Shown: piece by piece, positions 9,686-18,050 of the stretch
Position numbering within the stretch: position 1 is the stretch's first letter
How the letters are laid out: every line of letters begins with the position of its first letter
Assembly: GCF_001999725.1 (NCBI RefSeq)
Contig: NZ_MDDP01000010.1
Coordinates: 186,001 to 250,000, forward strand
Source: Cellulophaga omnivescoria
GTDB taxonomy: Bacteria > Bacteroidota > Bacteroidia > Flavobacteriales > Flavobacteriaceae
DNA: 64,000 bases
Reading direction: 5' to 3'
The notes under the pieces: model-generated
Databases searched by the model: none
The model's input: only the letters and a program-made list of their open reading frames with translations
Told to the model about the DNA's origin: nothing
Program-made: the position numbers and the translations under genes

Positions 9686-9880
9686 CACCAAACTTTACGA
9701 TTCTGGCTTTAGTTTTTACAAAAATGAAATATTATATGATTCAGGTAGTTCCCCCCGAAACCTTTAAATCATTTGCAATAAAAATCATTTAACGTTTAAC
9801 TAAAGCTAGGCTGCTTAACGCAGTTGTGTATTCTGTTTTTTAATACACGTCCTTTAGAATCGTAAACTCTTAGTTTGGTG
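9686..9880. ncRNA. Strongly structured intergenic element, 6S-RNA-like candidate
   Basis: Seen: nested complementary segments close a single 195-base structure. Outer stem: CACCAAACT (9686-9694) with AGTTTGGTG (9872-9880), then TTACGATTCT (9695-9704) with AGAATCGTAA (9856-9865), leaving a six-base bulge. Middle stem: GCTTTAGTT (9706-9714) with AACTAAAGC (9798-9806). Two hairpins sit on the 3' side of the internal loop: CTGC/GCAG (9811-9823) and GTGTATT/AATACAC (9826-9848). Apical stems: AAATGA/TCATTT (9722-9727/9785-9790), ATGATT/AATCAT (9736-9741/9767-9772) and AGGT/ACCT (9743-9746/9760-9763), with a CCCCCC-containing loop. A long rod with a large internal bubble is the architecture of 6S RNA, and a flavobacterial 6S class has been described, but I cannot compare sequences. 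Strand is undecided: a T-rich stretch after 9890 favours plus, while a weak -7 (TAATTTTA) favours minus. Confidence 0.5.
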
Positions 9881-9891
9881 GTATCATAAAA

Positions 9892-10062
9892 TTATTTATC
9901 TTTTTTATTTATTGTTGTTGGTATTAAAGGTTTTGTACTGTTGTTCATATTTGCTAATACAGGTTCTTCTTTATTTAGCGTTGTTGTTTTGTTATTTTCC
10001 ATTAGTGCAGCAACAGCTATTGTAATTACTAACAGACTAAACATAAAAATGCATTTTTTCAT
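9892..10062 (-). CDS. Possible 56-residue exported or membrane-anchored peptide
   Basis: Seen: ATG at 10062, 56 codons, TAA at 9892-9894. The N-terminus is signal-like (MKKCIFMFSLLVITIAVAAL) and is followed by a polar Asn/Thr/Lys-rich tail ending in NKKDK. The region after the stop codon stays open in the same frame to 9796, but that stretch coincides with the structured element at 9686-9880, so read-through coding is probably accidental. No family is recognised. Its position, 240 bases upstream of and divergent from the LytTR regulator, makes it a possible target of that system, which is pure inference. Confidence 0.35.
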   Translation of the reverse strand: MKKCIFMFSLLVITIAVAALMENNKTTTLNKEEPVLANMNNSTKPLIPTTINKKDK

Positions 10063-10182
10063 AATACTATAATTGCTTTTAAGTTTGCTTTATAATTGTT
10101 GTATTGCGCACATCTAATACAGTGCTAATTTATAATCATTTAGTAATCTTTTGGTTAACAATGTATAAATGGCAAAAAAAAC

Positions 10183-10270
10183 TGTGTAGTTTGTATGATT
10201 TATACCTTTTTTGAGCAATTAACACGCAATTTTATGCCAACTACACAAAAAAAATATTGTTTTAAACAAT
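10183..10270. promoter_or_regulatory. Inverted repeats upstream of the LytTR regulator
   Basis: TGTGTAGTT (10183-10191) and AACTACACA (10239-10247) are perfect inverted repeats 47 bases apart. ATTGTTT-T-AAACAAT (10256-10270) is a 15-bp palindrome 33 bases before the start of the response regulator. Together they could be operator sites for autoregulation. No exact TAnnTTTG was found; TACATTTA at about 10277 is the nearest. Confidence 0.35.
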
Positions 10271-10302
10271 GTATTGTACATTTACTATTCTAAATCTTTA
10301 TT

Positions 10303-11037
10303 ATGATAGAAGCAGTTGTAATTGACGATGAAATAAAAGCCATACAGAGCTTAACTTGGGAGTTAACCAACTTTAGTGATGAAATTAGAGTGGTAGCTTC
10401 TTTTACAGATCCTTACGAGGCTCTTAACTATTTGGAAGGAAACATACCAGATTGTGTATTTTTAGATATAGAAATGCCTATAATGGATGGTTTTCAGTTT
10501 ATGCAAAAAGTAAAAGATAGGGAATACCCTATTATAATTACTACTGCGTACAACCAGTACGCTATAAAAGCCTTAAAAAATGAGGCTATAGATTATTTGT
10601 TAAAGCCTATAGATACAGATGATTTAAATGACACTATTATTAAAATTAAAAAGTACAATCAGAAAAACGATACTATAGAGCGCTTAGAACGTTTGCTTAT
10701 TGGTTTTAATTCTAATATGGTAAATAAAAGAATAACCATAAATACAGATGGTAAGTTAATTTTTTTAAATAGTGACGAAATTATGTATGCGGAGTCTGAC
10801 GGAAATTATAGTACACTGTATTTAGATGATGGTAACAAAGTTGTACTTACAAAAAAACTTAAAGAGGTAGATGATATGCTTACCTTAGAAAACTTTTTTA
10901 GAGTGCATAATTCGTACATAGTCAATGTAAATAAAGTAAAAGAGTTTATAAAAACTGATGGGTATTTGGTGCTACAGTCTAATGACAGAATTCCCGTTTC
11001 TAGGCAAAAAAAGTCTAATTTTTTAGACTTGCTATAA
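10303..11037 (+). CDS. LytTR family response regulator
   Basis: Seen: 244 residues. The CheY-like receiver (residues 1-120) has acidic residues DD at 8-9, phosphoacceptor D55 (FLDIEMP) and a conserved Lys in LLKPID. The LytTR DNA-binding domain spans about 140-244 (ITINTDGKLIFLNSDEIMYAESDGNYS, ending in RVHNSYIVNVNKV and a PVSRQKK motif). The partner histidine kinase starts 7 bases downstream. Family knowledge: LytTR regulators bind direct repeats upstream of targets, often cell-envelope or quorum genes. Nothing in the window identifies the regulon. Confidence 0.93.
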   Translation: MIEAVVIDDEIKAIQSLTWELTNFSDEIRVVASFTDPYEALNYLEGNIPDCVFLDIEMPIMDGFQFMQKVKDREYPIIITTAYNQYAIKALKNEAIDYLLKPIDTDDLNDTIIKIKKYNQKNDTIERLERLLIGFNSNMVNKRITINTDGKLIFLNSDEIMYAESDGNYSTLYLDDGNKVVLTKKLKEVDDMLTLENFFRVHNSYIVNVNKVKEFIKTDGYLVLQSNDRIPVSRQKKSNFLDLL

Positions 11038-11044
11038 CAGTGTC

Positions 11045-13012
11045 ATGACGTTTAAATTAAAAAACAACATACTTATTATAAAGCCAATATTGCATATTAT
11101 ACTGCTGTGTGTCTTGTTCTTATTTTGTATTGGAGCCAAGGGGCAAGCTACTTTAAGTAATGCATATAAAAAAAAGATAGATAGCTTAATACTAGCAAAA
11201 CCGCAAACGTATAAAGAGATAAATACTGTTATTAAATACAGTAAAAAGGATACTCTATTATTAAGGTATTTGGCTGTAAATTCAGAAAAGCATCGTTATT
11301 ATATTGGAGTTTCCTATGCATACAATCAATTAGGAACCGTGTATAGAAACCTTTCAAGGTACAAAAAAGCAATACAACTACATAAACTAGGATTACAAGC
11401 CTCTACCAATGCAGATAATTTGGAGTTTAAGGTTTACAGTTTAAATATGCTTGGGGTAGATTATAGAAGAATAGATGCTATACGTACTGCTTTAGATTAC
11501 AACCAACAAGCACTAGAGTTGGCAGAAAGCGTAAAAAATCCTAACGAAGAATTAAAAAGAAGTATAAATGTATCTTTAAATAGTATTGGTAATTTATACC
11601 ATAGTTTAGAGCAATATAATTTAGCTATTAACAGGTACCATGCGTCTTTAAAAATAGAGGAAGAATTAGGGAATAAACTTGGGTTAGCTATAAATTACCA
11701 AAATATAGGAGAGGCTTTAGAGGAGCAAGGGAAATTACAAGAGGCACTAGATAAGTACAGAACTTCTTTAGCTTATAATGAAGAAATAAACTCAAACAAA
11801 GGAAAAGTTATATGCAACAATAGCATAGCACAAGTATACTTAAAACAAAACAAACCAAAAGAAGCAATTGTACTTTTAGACACTGCTTTAATAGGAGCCA
11901 AACAATTAGGGGACAAATTTATTACTGCTTTTGTAGAGGCAAATATGGGTTGGGCTTTTATGCAGTTAAATAATATAGTAAAGGCAGAAAAACATATAAC
12001 AAATAGTATAGAAATTGGTAAAGAACAAGGTATACCAAGAATAATTGCTTTGGGCACCAAAAGATTGTCTGAGTTAGAGCATTTAAAAGGAAATTATGAC
12101 AAAGCCCTAACGTATTATAAAAGAGCAATAGAATTAGAAAAACAAATTAGTAGCACAAGAAACATACGTTACGCTAACGATGTTATTTTAAGGTACGAGA
12201 ATGAAAAAATTAACAATGAAATAGAAAACCTTAGGAAAGATAATGAAATTGTAAAGCTAAAACTAAAAAAAAATAGAGCTACTTTATTAATAATTGGTAT
12301 TTCTTTACTGCTGTTGGCAGTGGTTTTATTTGTGTTTTATAAACAAAATCAATTAACTAGTGATAAAAAAATGTTGACATTGGAGCAAACAATGTTACGT
12401 AGCCAAATGAATCCACATTTTTTATTTAATTCTTTAAATTCTATTAAATTATATATAATTAATAACGAAAAAAAGAATGCTGTACACTATCTAAATAAGT
12501 TTTCTAAATTGGTCCGTAAAATACTAGAAGCTTCATCTTTAAAAGAGATTTCATTAGAAGATGAATTAGAAACCGTTAGCTTGTATATGCATATAGAAAA
12601 CATTCGTTTTTCTAACAAAATAGATTTTACTGTTCATGTTGGTAGAGATGTAGATATTAACCAGGTAAAAATACCGTCATTAATTTTACAGCCATTTTTA
12701 GAAAACGCATTATGGCATGGTTTGTCCTCTAAAAAAGGTGCTAAAAAAATAGATCTTCAGATTTCTAAACCAGATGAAGAGTTTATAATAATTAGTATAA
12801 CAGATAATGGTATAGGTAGAGCAGCATCAGAAAAAATTAAAGAAGCTAAAGTGCTTAAAAGAAAATCTTTAGGTATAGATATTACTAAAGAGCGCCTTAA
12901 AAACTTTTCTAAAGATTATTTAAATTCTTTTAAAGTAGAGTTTGTAGATCTAAAAGATGAAGATGGCACTGCGCTAGGGACAGAAGTAACTTTAACTATT
13001 CCCATTATTTAA
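11045..13012 (+). CDS. LytS-type sensor histidine kinase with periplasmic TPR domain
   Basis: Seen: 655 residues. A signal or first membrane segment (about 10-32) is followed by about seven TPR units (about 80-370), a coiled-coil linker (about 370-410) and a second membrane helix (412-432). The His_kinase domain has the phospho-acceptor motif MNPHFLFNS (H458), and the HATPase_c domain has FLENALWHG and DNGIGR. This Bacteroidota architecture presents the TPRs outside and the kinase inside. The gene follows its response regulator closely (order RR then HK). Its 3' end overlaps the 3' end of the convergent DUF3109 gene by 21 bases, with no terminator between them. Confidence 0.92.
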   Translation: MTFKLKNNILIIKPILHIILLCVLFLFCIGAKGQATLSNAYKKKIDSLILAKPQTYKEINTVIKYSKKDTLLLRYLAVNSEKHRYYIGVSYAYNQLGTVYRNLSRYKKAIQLHKLGLQASTNADNLEFKVYSLNMLGVDYRRIDAIRTALDYNQQALELAESVKNPNEELKRSINVSLNSIGNLYHSLEQYNLAINRYHASLKIEEELGNKLGLAINYQNIGEALEEQGKLQEALDKYRTSLAYNEEINSNKGKVICNNSIAQVYLKQNKPKEAIVLLDTALIGAKQLGDKFITAFVEANMGWAFMQLNNIVKAEKHITNSIEIGKEQGIPRIIALGTKRLSELEHLKGNYDKALTYYKRAIELEKQISSTRNIRYANDVILRYENEKINNEIENLRKDNEIVKLKLKKNRATLLIIGISLLLLAVVLFVFYKQNQLTSDKKMLTLEQTMLRSQMNPHFLFNSLNSIKLYIINNEKKNAVHYLNKFSKLVRKILEASSLKEISLEDELETVSLYMHIENIRFSNKIDFTVHVGRDVDINQVKIPSLILQPFLENALWHGLSSKKGAKKIDLQISKPDEEFIIISITDNGIGRAASEKIKEAKVLKRKSLGIDITKERLKNFSKDYLNSFKVEFVDLKDEDGTALGTEVTLTIPII

Positions 13013-13579
13013 CTTGGTATACTCTTTAGCAACTAGGTCCAACTCGTTATACCAATCTTCTCCAAATTTTCTAATTAAAGCCTCTTTTACAAACTTGTAA
13101 ATGGGCACTTTTAACTCTTGCCCAAGTGAGCAGGCAGTGTCGCATATTTCCCATTTATGATAATTTACACCAGTAAATTCTGAATATTCTCGTGTTCTAA
13201 CAGGGTATAAATGGCATGATACAGGCTTTTTCCAGCTGGTAACACCTTCGTTATAGGCATCTTCTAGTCCGCATTTTGCGGTTCCATTTTCAGAGAAAAC
13301 TACATATGCACATTCACTACCGTTTACTAAAGGTGTTTCCCATTCACCGTCTTCTCCCTTAACAAATGCACCTTGTTCTTCTATGGCAGCAATACCTTCT
13401 GGTCTTAAAAAAGGTTTAACATCTTGGTAAATGTCAACTAAAATTTCGGTTTCCTTATCTTCTAAAGGAGCTCCAGCGTCTCCATCTATACAACAAGCAC
13501 CTTTACAAGCCGTTAAATTGCAAACAAAATCGTTGTCAATAATTTCTTCAGATACTATGGTTTTTCCTATTTGAAACAT
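12992..13579 (-). CDS. DUF3109 family protein (Cys-rich, possible metal binding)
   Basis: Seen: 195 residues from ATG 13579. The N-terminal Cys cluster CNLTACKGACC is followed by DGDAGAPL, the DUF3109 signature, and more Cys/His residues occur in CHLYPVR and EICDTAC, fitting a metal or iron-sulfur centre. Start choice: an upstream in-frame TTG at 13600 would lie inside the -7 element TATCTTTG (minus strand, 13598-13605), so MFQIGKT is the likely N-terminus. Function is unknown. The family is widespread in Bacteroidota. Its C-terminal codons overlap the histidine kinase tail to tail. Confidence 0.82.
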   Translation of the reverse strand: MFQIGKTIVSEEIIDNDFVCNLTACKGACCIDGDAGAPLEDKETEILVDIYQDVKPFLRPEGIAAIEEQGAFVKGEDGEWETPLVNGSECAYVVFSENGTAKCGLEDAYNEGVTSWKKPVSCHLYPVRTREYSEFTGVNYHKWEICDTACSLGQELKVPIYKFVKEALIRKFGEDWYNELDLVAKEYTKLNNGNS

Positions 13580-13597
13580 ATGCGTAATATAAGTGTG

Positions 13598-13605
13598 CAA
13601 AGATA
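13598..13605 (-). promoter_or_regulatory. -7 promoter element of the DUF3109 gene
   Basis: On the minus strand TATCTTTG is an exact TAnnTTTG match, 18 bases before the ATG at 13579. It fixes the translation start downstream of the in-frame TTG. Confidence 0.6.
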
Positions 13606-13668
13606 CTTTTTTAACGTTAATAAGCTGTTATTTTTAATTTTAGTAATTTAAAACCGTTTTATAAAGTG

Positions 13669-13676
13669 TAAGTTTG
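13669..13676 (+). promoter_or_regulatory. -7 promoter element of the marC-like gene
   Basis: TAAGTTTG matches TAnnTTTG exactly, 26 bases before the ATG at 13703. The -33 element is not clear. Confidence 0.6.
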
Positions 13677-13702
13677 CACCGATTTTTAAAAAAAGTAAAA
13701 TT

Positions 13703-14284
13703 ATGCCTTCTAGTTTTTTTGATTTTAAGGAGATTGTTACTGCAAGTATGATTTTGTTTGCTGTAATAGATATTATTGGTAGTATACCTATAATTATAAG
13801 TTTAAGAGCAAAAGTAGGACACATACAGTCTGAAAAAGCATCATTGGTAGCTACTTTAATTATGGTAGCATTTTTGTTTGTTGGAGAAGAAATACTTAAC
13901 CTTATTGGTATAGATGTAAATTCTTTTGCTGTAGCGGGTTCTTTTATTATCTTTTTTATGGCTATAGAAATGATATTAGGTATTACGCTTTACAAAGATG
14001 ATGTTCCTGAAACGGCATCTATAGTGCCAATTGCTTTTCCGTTAATAGCAGGAGCAGGTACAATGACTTCTTTATTATCTTTACGTGCAGAGTATCACGT
14101 TCAAAATATAATTGTAGCCATTTTAGTAAACATACTTTTTGTGTATATAGTGTTAAAGTCTTCTAAAAAAATAGAAAGAGTACTAGGAAAAAGCGGATTA
14201 AGTGTAATTAGAAAAGTTTTTGGTGTAATTTTGCTGGCAATAGCGGTAAAATTATTTGCTGCAAATATTAATGAACTCTTTTAA
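13703..14284 (+). CDS. MarC family integral membrane protein
   Basis: Seen: 193 residues with six predicted membrane helices. Features typical of the MarC/UPF0056 family are ILFAVIDIIGSIPII in helix 1, the central GSFIIFFMAIEMILGI and the FPLIAGAGTMTSLL motif that starts the second half. Despite the name, the family has not been shown to confer multiple antibiotic resistance, and its transport substrate is unknown. It is followed after 12 bases by a small membrane protein and then a terminator, forming a two-gene operon with its own promoter. Confidence 0.9.
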   Translation: MPSSFFDFKEIVTASMILFAVIDIIGSIPIIISLRAKVGHIQSEKASLVATLIMVAFLFVGEEILNLIGIDVNSFAVAGSFIIFFMAIEMILGITLYKDDVPETASIVPIAFPLIAGAGTMTSLLSLRAEYHVQNIIVAILVNILFVYIVLKSSKKIERVLGKSGLSVIRKVFGVILLAIAVKLFAANINELF

Positions 14285-14296
14285 AAAGTAGTTAAA

Positions 14297-14497
14297 ATGA
14301 ATAAAGTAGTATTTATAATCTTGTTTTTAATAGCAGGGTTGTTAATTGGGTACAATGTAACTCAAATTAATTTTGAAGATCCACTTAGTGGCCCAAGTAC
14401 TATTGCACTTATCTGTATTGTTGCGGCTTTGTGTGCTATAGTATTGTTGGTAATATTTATGATTTCTAAAAAAATACAAGAAAAAATAAAAGAATAA
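14297..14497 (+). CDS. Small two-helix membrane protein
   Basis: Seen: 66 residues with two hydrophobic segments (about 3-19 and 34-56) separated by an acidic loop (NFEDPLSGPS), and a basic tail (KKIQEKIKE). It is cotranscribed with the MarC-family gene (12-base gap) and lies just before the bidirectional terminator. No family is recognised; the operon position suggests an accessory to MarC or an independent envelope protein. Confidence 0.7.
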   Translation: MNKVVFIILFLIAGLLIGYNVTQINFEDPLSGPSTIALICIVAALCAIVLLVIFMISKKIQEKIKE

Positions 14498-14523
14498 CTT
14501 TTTTAAATAAAGTTTTAAAAAAC

Positions 14524-14554
14524 AAAAAGGCGCTATTATTAGCGCCTTTTTTTT
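14524..14554. terminator. Bidirectional terminator between marC unit and RND operon
   Basis: GGCGCTA pairs with TAGCGCC around a four-base loop, flanked by an A-run and a T-run of eight. It separates the convergent marC-like unit (+) and the RND efflux operon (-). Confidence 0.92.
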
Positions 14555-14587
14555 ATGGTATGTTGCAGTGTTTACGCTGCACTTACT

Positions 14588-17500
14588 TTAGCTTTTTTTA
14601 TAAAACCTTATTTTTAGTCTGTATGTTATATCAAACAATGCAGGTACAATTATTAGGGTTAAAAATGTAGCTACCATAAGTCCAAAAATAACTGTCCAGG
14701 CTAAAGGTCCCCAAAAAATAACATTGTCACCACCAATATATATATGTGGGTTAAACTCAGAGAATAGGGCAAAGAAATCTATATTTAAGCCTATTGCAAG
14801 AGGTATTAAACCAAGTACAGTTGTAACCGCAGTTAAAATTACGGGTCTTAGTCTTGCTTTACCACCTGTTACAATTGCTTCTGTAGCTTCTTCTCTAGAC
14901 AGTACATCTTTTTCATCTAAACCAAGTTTTACTTTTTTACGATCTATAAGTATTTGGGTATAATCTAACAAAACAACACCATTATTTACTACAATACCCG
15001 CTAAGGATATAATACCCATCATAGTCATCATAATAACAAAAGACCAGCCAGTAATCATTAATCCTCCAAATACTCCTATAAAGCTTAAGAAGATAGCAAT
15101 CATAATAATTACGGGTTTAGAAATACCACCAAACTGAAAAATTAAGATAAGCATAATTAAACCTAAACCAGAAAAGAACGCACTTACAAGAAATTTCATT
15201 TGTTTGTTTTGCTCTTCAATTTGACCTGTATAGTCAATTTTTACGGTATCAGGTTTACCTTTATAATCTTCCATTTCTTTTTGTATTTCATCTACAATTG
15301 CAGCTGCATCTGTATAACCAGGCTCTAAACCAGAATAAATAGTTACCACGCGCTCATTGTCTCTATGCTTAATAGCACTAAAACCAGATGTATTTTTAAC
15401 GCTGGCAACAGCAGAAACCGGAATTTCTTTTATTTGTCCGTTAGATGGATCTCTAAAAATTATATTCTGATTAAATAACGCATTTGTATTGTAGCGTAAA
15501 TCTTCATTAAAGCGCACGTTAATATCATAATCATCACCATCTTCTTTATAAATTCCTGCTTTTTCGCCAAATAAGGCTCTACGCAATTGGTTGCCAACCT
15601 GTGCAACAGAAACGCCTAATTCTCCTGCTTTTTCACGATCTACAACTACTTCCATAGATGGTTTACTCTTGTTAACATCAATCTTTATTTCTTCTATACC
15701 AGCTATGTTTTTGGTATTAATAAAGTTTTTAACGCTTTCTGCAGTAGAAATTAGTTCATTGTAATCTTTACCCTCTAACTCAATGTTAATTGGGTAGCCA
15801 GCAGGTGGACCATTTACGTCTTTTTCTACAGATATATTTACACCTGGGTAAATACCACTTAATGCTTTTTGCACTTTTGCACGTATTTCCTCGGTATTAA
15901 TTCCTCTCCTAAATTTAAACTCGCTAAAGTTTACTGTTATTTTACCTTTATGAGGCATTTCTGCAGCAGAACCACCATCGGTTTGTGGGTTACCAGCACC
16001 TTCACCTACTTGTGATACAGCAGAATCTACAATAAAGTTTTCCCCATCGTGTTTGTATATGTCATCATCTAAAATCTCATAAACTCTTTTTTCTATAACC
16101 TTAGTTATAGCATTTGTTTTCTCTATAGATGTACCTTCTGGATATTCTACATATACAGATATTTCATTTGGTATATTGTCTGGGAAAAATTCTATTTTGG
16201 TTCTTTTGCTGCCAACAGACATACCAAAAAGCATAAATACAACAATTAAAAGAACAAAGGTTATAGATACATACCAGTAAACGTTACCACCTCTTAAGGC
16301 GTGTTTTAATCTGCGTTCATACCAGTTTTCAAACTTAACCATTGTGTTTTTTTGAAAACGAATTGCCCATTTTTTAATGAAATATTTGTACGCCCAGAAC
16401 ATTACAGCAGTAATAAGCATAACAGTACCTAAACCTCTCATTACGCCGCCAAAAACTAGTATCAATATACCAAAACCACCAAGAATAATACTTAAACGTA
16501 TAAGTTGTTTAACGGTAAGTTCTTTTTCGCCTAGTTCCATAAATCTAGAAACTAGCATAGAGTTCATTAAAATTGCTACCAATAATGAAGAACCTAAAAC
16601 AACGGATAATGTTATTGGGAAAAACTTCATAAACTGCCCCATTACACCTGGCCATAAACCAAGAGGTACAAAGGCCGCAACTGTGGTAAGTGTAGATACT
16701 ATAATTGGGAAAGCAATTTCACCAACACCTTTTTTTGCAGCTTCAACTTTAGATAAGCCTTCATCCATTAAACGGTACACGTTTTCTACAACAACAATAC
16801 CGTTATCTACAAGCATACCAAGTCCCATAATCATTCCAAAAAGAATCATTGTATTTAGGGTGTAACCTAGCCAAGATAATATCATAAAAGACATAAACAT
16901 AGACATAGGAATGGCAAAACCAACAAATAGGGCGTTTCTAAATCCTAAAAAGAACATTAATACAGTTACAACCAGTATAATACCAAAAATAATATTGTTT
17001 ACTAGGTCATCAACTTGGTTTAAGGTTTTAGTAGAAGAATCATTAGCAATAGAAATTTTTAAGTCTGGCGGATAATACTCCTTTTGTGCTTTTTTTACTA
17101 TTTTTTTAATTTGGTCTGATGCAGAAATTGAGTTTTGACCGGCTCTTTTTTTAACATCTAACATAACTACACTTTCACCAAACTCTCTGGCATAGGTGGT
17201 TTTGTCTTCTTCCGAAAACGTAATTTTTGCAATGTCTCTAAGATATGTAGCGCCATTTTCTGACTTAACAACAAAGTTGTTTAGTAGTTGAGGGTCTTTT
17301 ACTTCTCCTAAAATACGGATGGTTCTTCTTTGCTCTTCTGTTTTTAAGTTACCAGCAGACATAGTAACGTTACCACCTCTAATGGTGTTTAAAACATCAT
17401 CAAAACTAATTTTAGCAGCCATCATTTTATAAATGTCTACCGCAATTTCTACCTCTTTTTCTTGAGCACCGCGTATATCTGCCTTTTTAATTTCTTGTAA

Positions 17501-18046
17501 GTCTTCAACTTCATCTTGTAAATACTCAGCAAAATCTTTTAACTTTTCTACAGGGTAATCTCCTGTAAAGTTAATGTTCATTATTGGCATTTCTTCAGAT
17601 AAGTTAAGGTCAAAAACATTAGGCTCTACTTTAGCGCCGTTAAATGTTGGCCAGTCTTCACTAGCTTTTTCGGCATCTACTTCGTCCTTAATTTTTTGCT
17701 TAGCTTCCTCTACACTTATACCTTCATCAAATTCTACTATAATCATAGCATAATCTTCTTGAGAGGTAGATGTAAATTCTACAACGTTACTAACGTTCTT
17801 AATTTTATCTTCTAAGGGATCTGTAATTAAACGTTCTATATCCTCAGCAGTGTTACCAGGATATGGTGTGCTAATGTATATTTTGGTCTCTATTACCTCT
17901 GGAAAATCTTCTCTGGGCATAGCTAAGTATGCAGAGAGTCCTATCCATAAAAATAGCCCAATAAGTACGTAAATAACCGAAGGGTTATCTATAGCCCATG
18001 AGGATATTTTAAATTCCTTGTCGGCGTTTTTTTGTATTTTGCTCAT
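14588..18046 (-). CDS. RND efflux transporter permease (HAE1/AcrB-like)
   Basis: Seen: 1152 residues with 12 membrane helices. Two large periplasmic loops follow helix 1 and helix 7. The helix-4 proton-relay motif is LVDNGIVVVENV, in which the second of the two Asp residues of E. coli AcrB is Asn; this variant is common in Bacteroidota and the first Asp is kept. The N-terminus (WAIDNPSVIYVL) is typical. Role: proton-driven export of drugs or other hydrophobic molecules from the inner membrane or periplasm. It is the last gene of the tetR-tolC-adaptor-RND operon, 4 bases after the adaptor gene. Substrate cannot be inferred, and a heavy-metal (CzcA) type is less likely. Confidence 0.93.
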   Translation of the reverse strand: MSKIQKNADKEFKISSWAIDNPSVIYVLIGLFLWIGLSAYLAMPREDFPEVIETKIYISTPYPGNTAEDIERLITDPLEDKIKNVSNVVEFTSTSQEDYAMIIVEFDEGISVEEAKQKIKDEVDAEKASEDWPTFNGAKVEPNVFDLNLSEEMPIMNINFTGDYPVEKLKDFAEYLQDEVEDLQEIKKADIRGAQEKEVEIAVDIYKMMAAKISFDDVLNTIRGGNVTMSAGNLKTEEQRRTIRILGEVKDPQLLNNFVVKSENGATYLRDIAKITFSEEDKTTYAREFGESVVMLDVKKRAGQNSISASDQIKKIVKKAQKEYYPPDLKISIANDSSTKTLNQVDDLVNNIIFGIILVVTVLMFFLGFRNALFVGFAIPMSMFMSFMILSWLGYTLNTMILFGMIMGLGMLVDNGIVVVENVYRLMDEGLSKVEAAKKGVGEIAFPIIVSTLTTVAAFVPLGLWPGVMGQFMKFFPITLSVVLGSSLLVAILMNSMLVSRFMELGEKELTVKQLIRLSIILGGFGILILVFGGVMRGLGTVMLITAVMFWAYKYFIKKWAIRFQKNTMVKFENWYERRLKHALRGGNVYWYVSITFVLLIVVFMLFGMSVGSKRTKIEFFPDNIPNEISVYVEYPEGTSIEKTNAITKVIEKRVYEILDDDIYKHDGENFIVDSAVSQVGEGAGNPQTDGGSAAEMPHKGKITVNFSEFKFRRGINTEEIRAKVQKALSGIYPGVNISVEKDVNGPPAGYPINIELEGKDYNELISTAESVKNFINTKNIAGIEEIKIDVNKSKPSMEVVVDREKAGELGVSVAQVGNQLRRALFGEKAGIYKEDGDDYDINVRFNEDLRYNTNALFNQNIIFRDPSNGQIKEIPVSAVASVKNTSGFSAIKHRDNERVVTIYSGLEPGYTDAAAIVDEIQKEMEDYKGKPDTVKIDYTGQIEEQNKQMKFLVSAFFSGLGLIMLILIFQFGGISKPVIIMIAIFLSFIGVFGGLMITGWSFVIMMTMMGIISLAGIVVNNGVVLLDYTQILIDRKKVKLGLDEKDVLSREEATEAIVTGGKARLRPVILTAVTTVLGLIPLAIGLNIDFFALFSEFNPHIYIGGDNVIFWGPLAWTVIFGLMVATFLTLIIVPALFDITYRLKIRFYKKS

Positions 18047-18050
18047 GGAA

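Noticed and set aside
9686-9880. Retron msr-msd or a miniature transposon as explanation of the structured element
   Set aside because: No reverse transcriptase or transposase gene is near, no target-site duplication was seen, and the nested stems inside are more than terminal inverted repeats.
9796-9891. In-frame continuation of the 56-residue ORF past its stop (reads like FYDTTKLRVYDSKGRV), suggesting a pseudogene with a nonsense mutation
   Set aside because: This stretch coincides with the 3' half of the structured element at 9686-9880, whose base pairing explains the sequence constraint; 32 open codons in AT-rich DNA are also not unusual.
14588-18046. Defective RND pump because the second helix-4 Asp is Asn
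   Set aside because: The VDN form is common in functional Bacteroidota RND proteins and the first Asp is retained.
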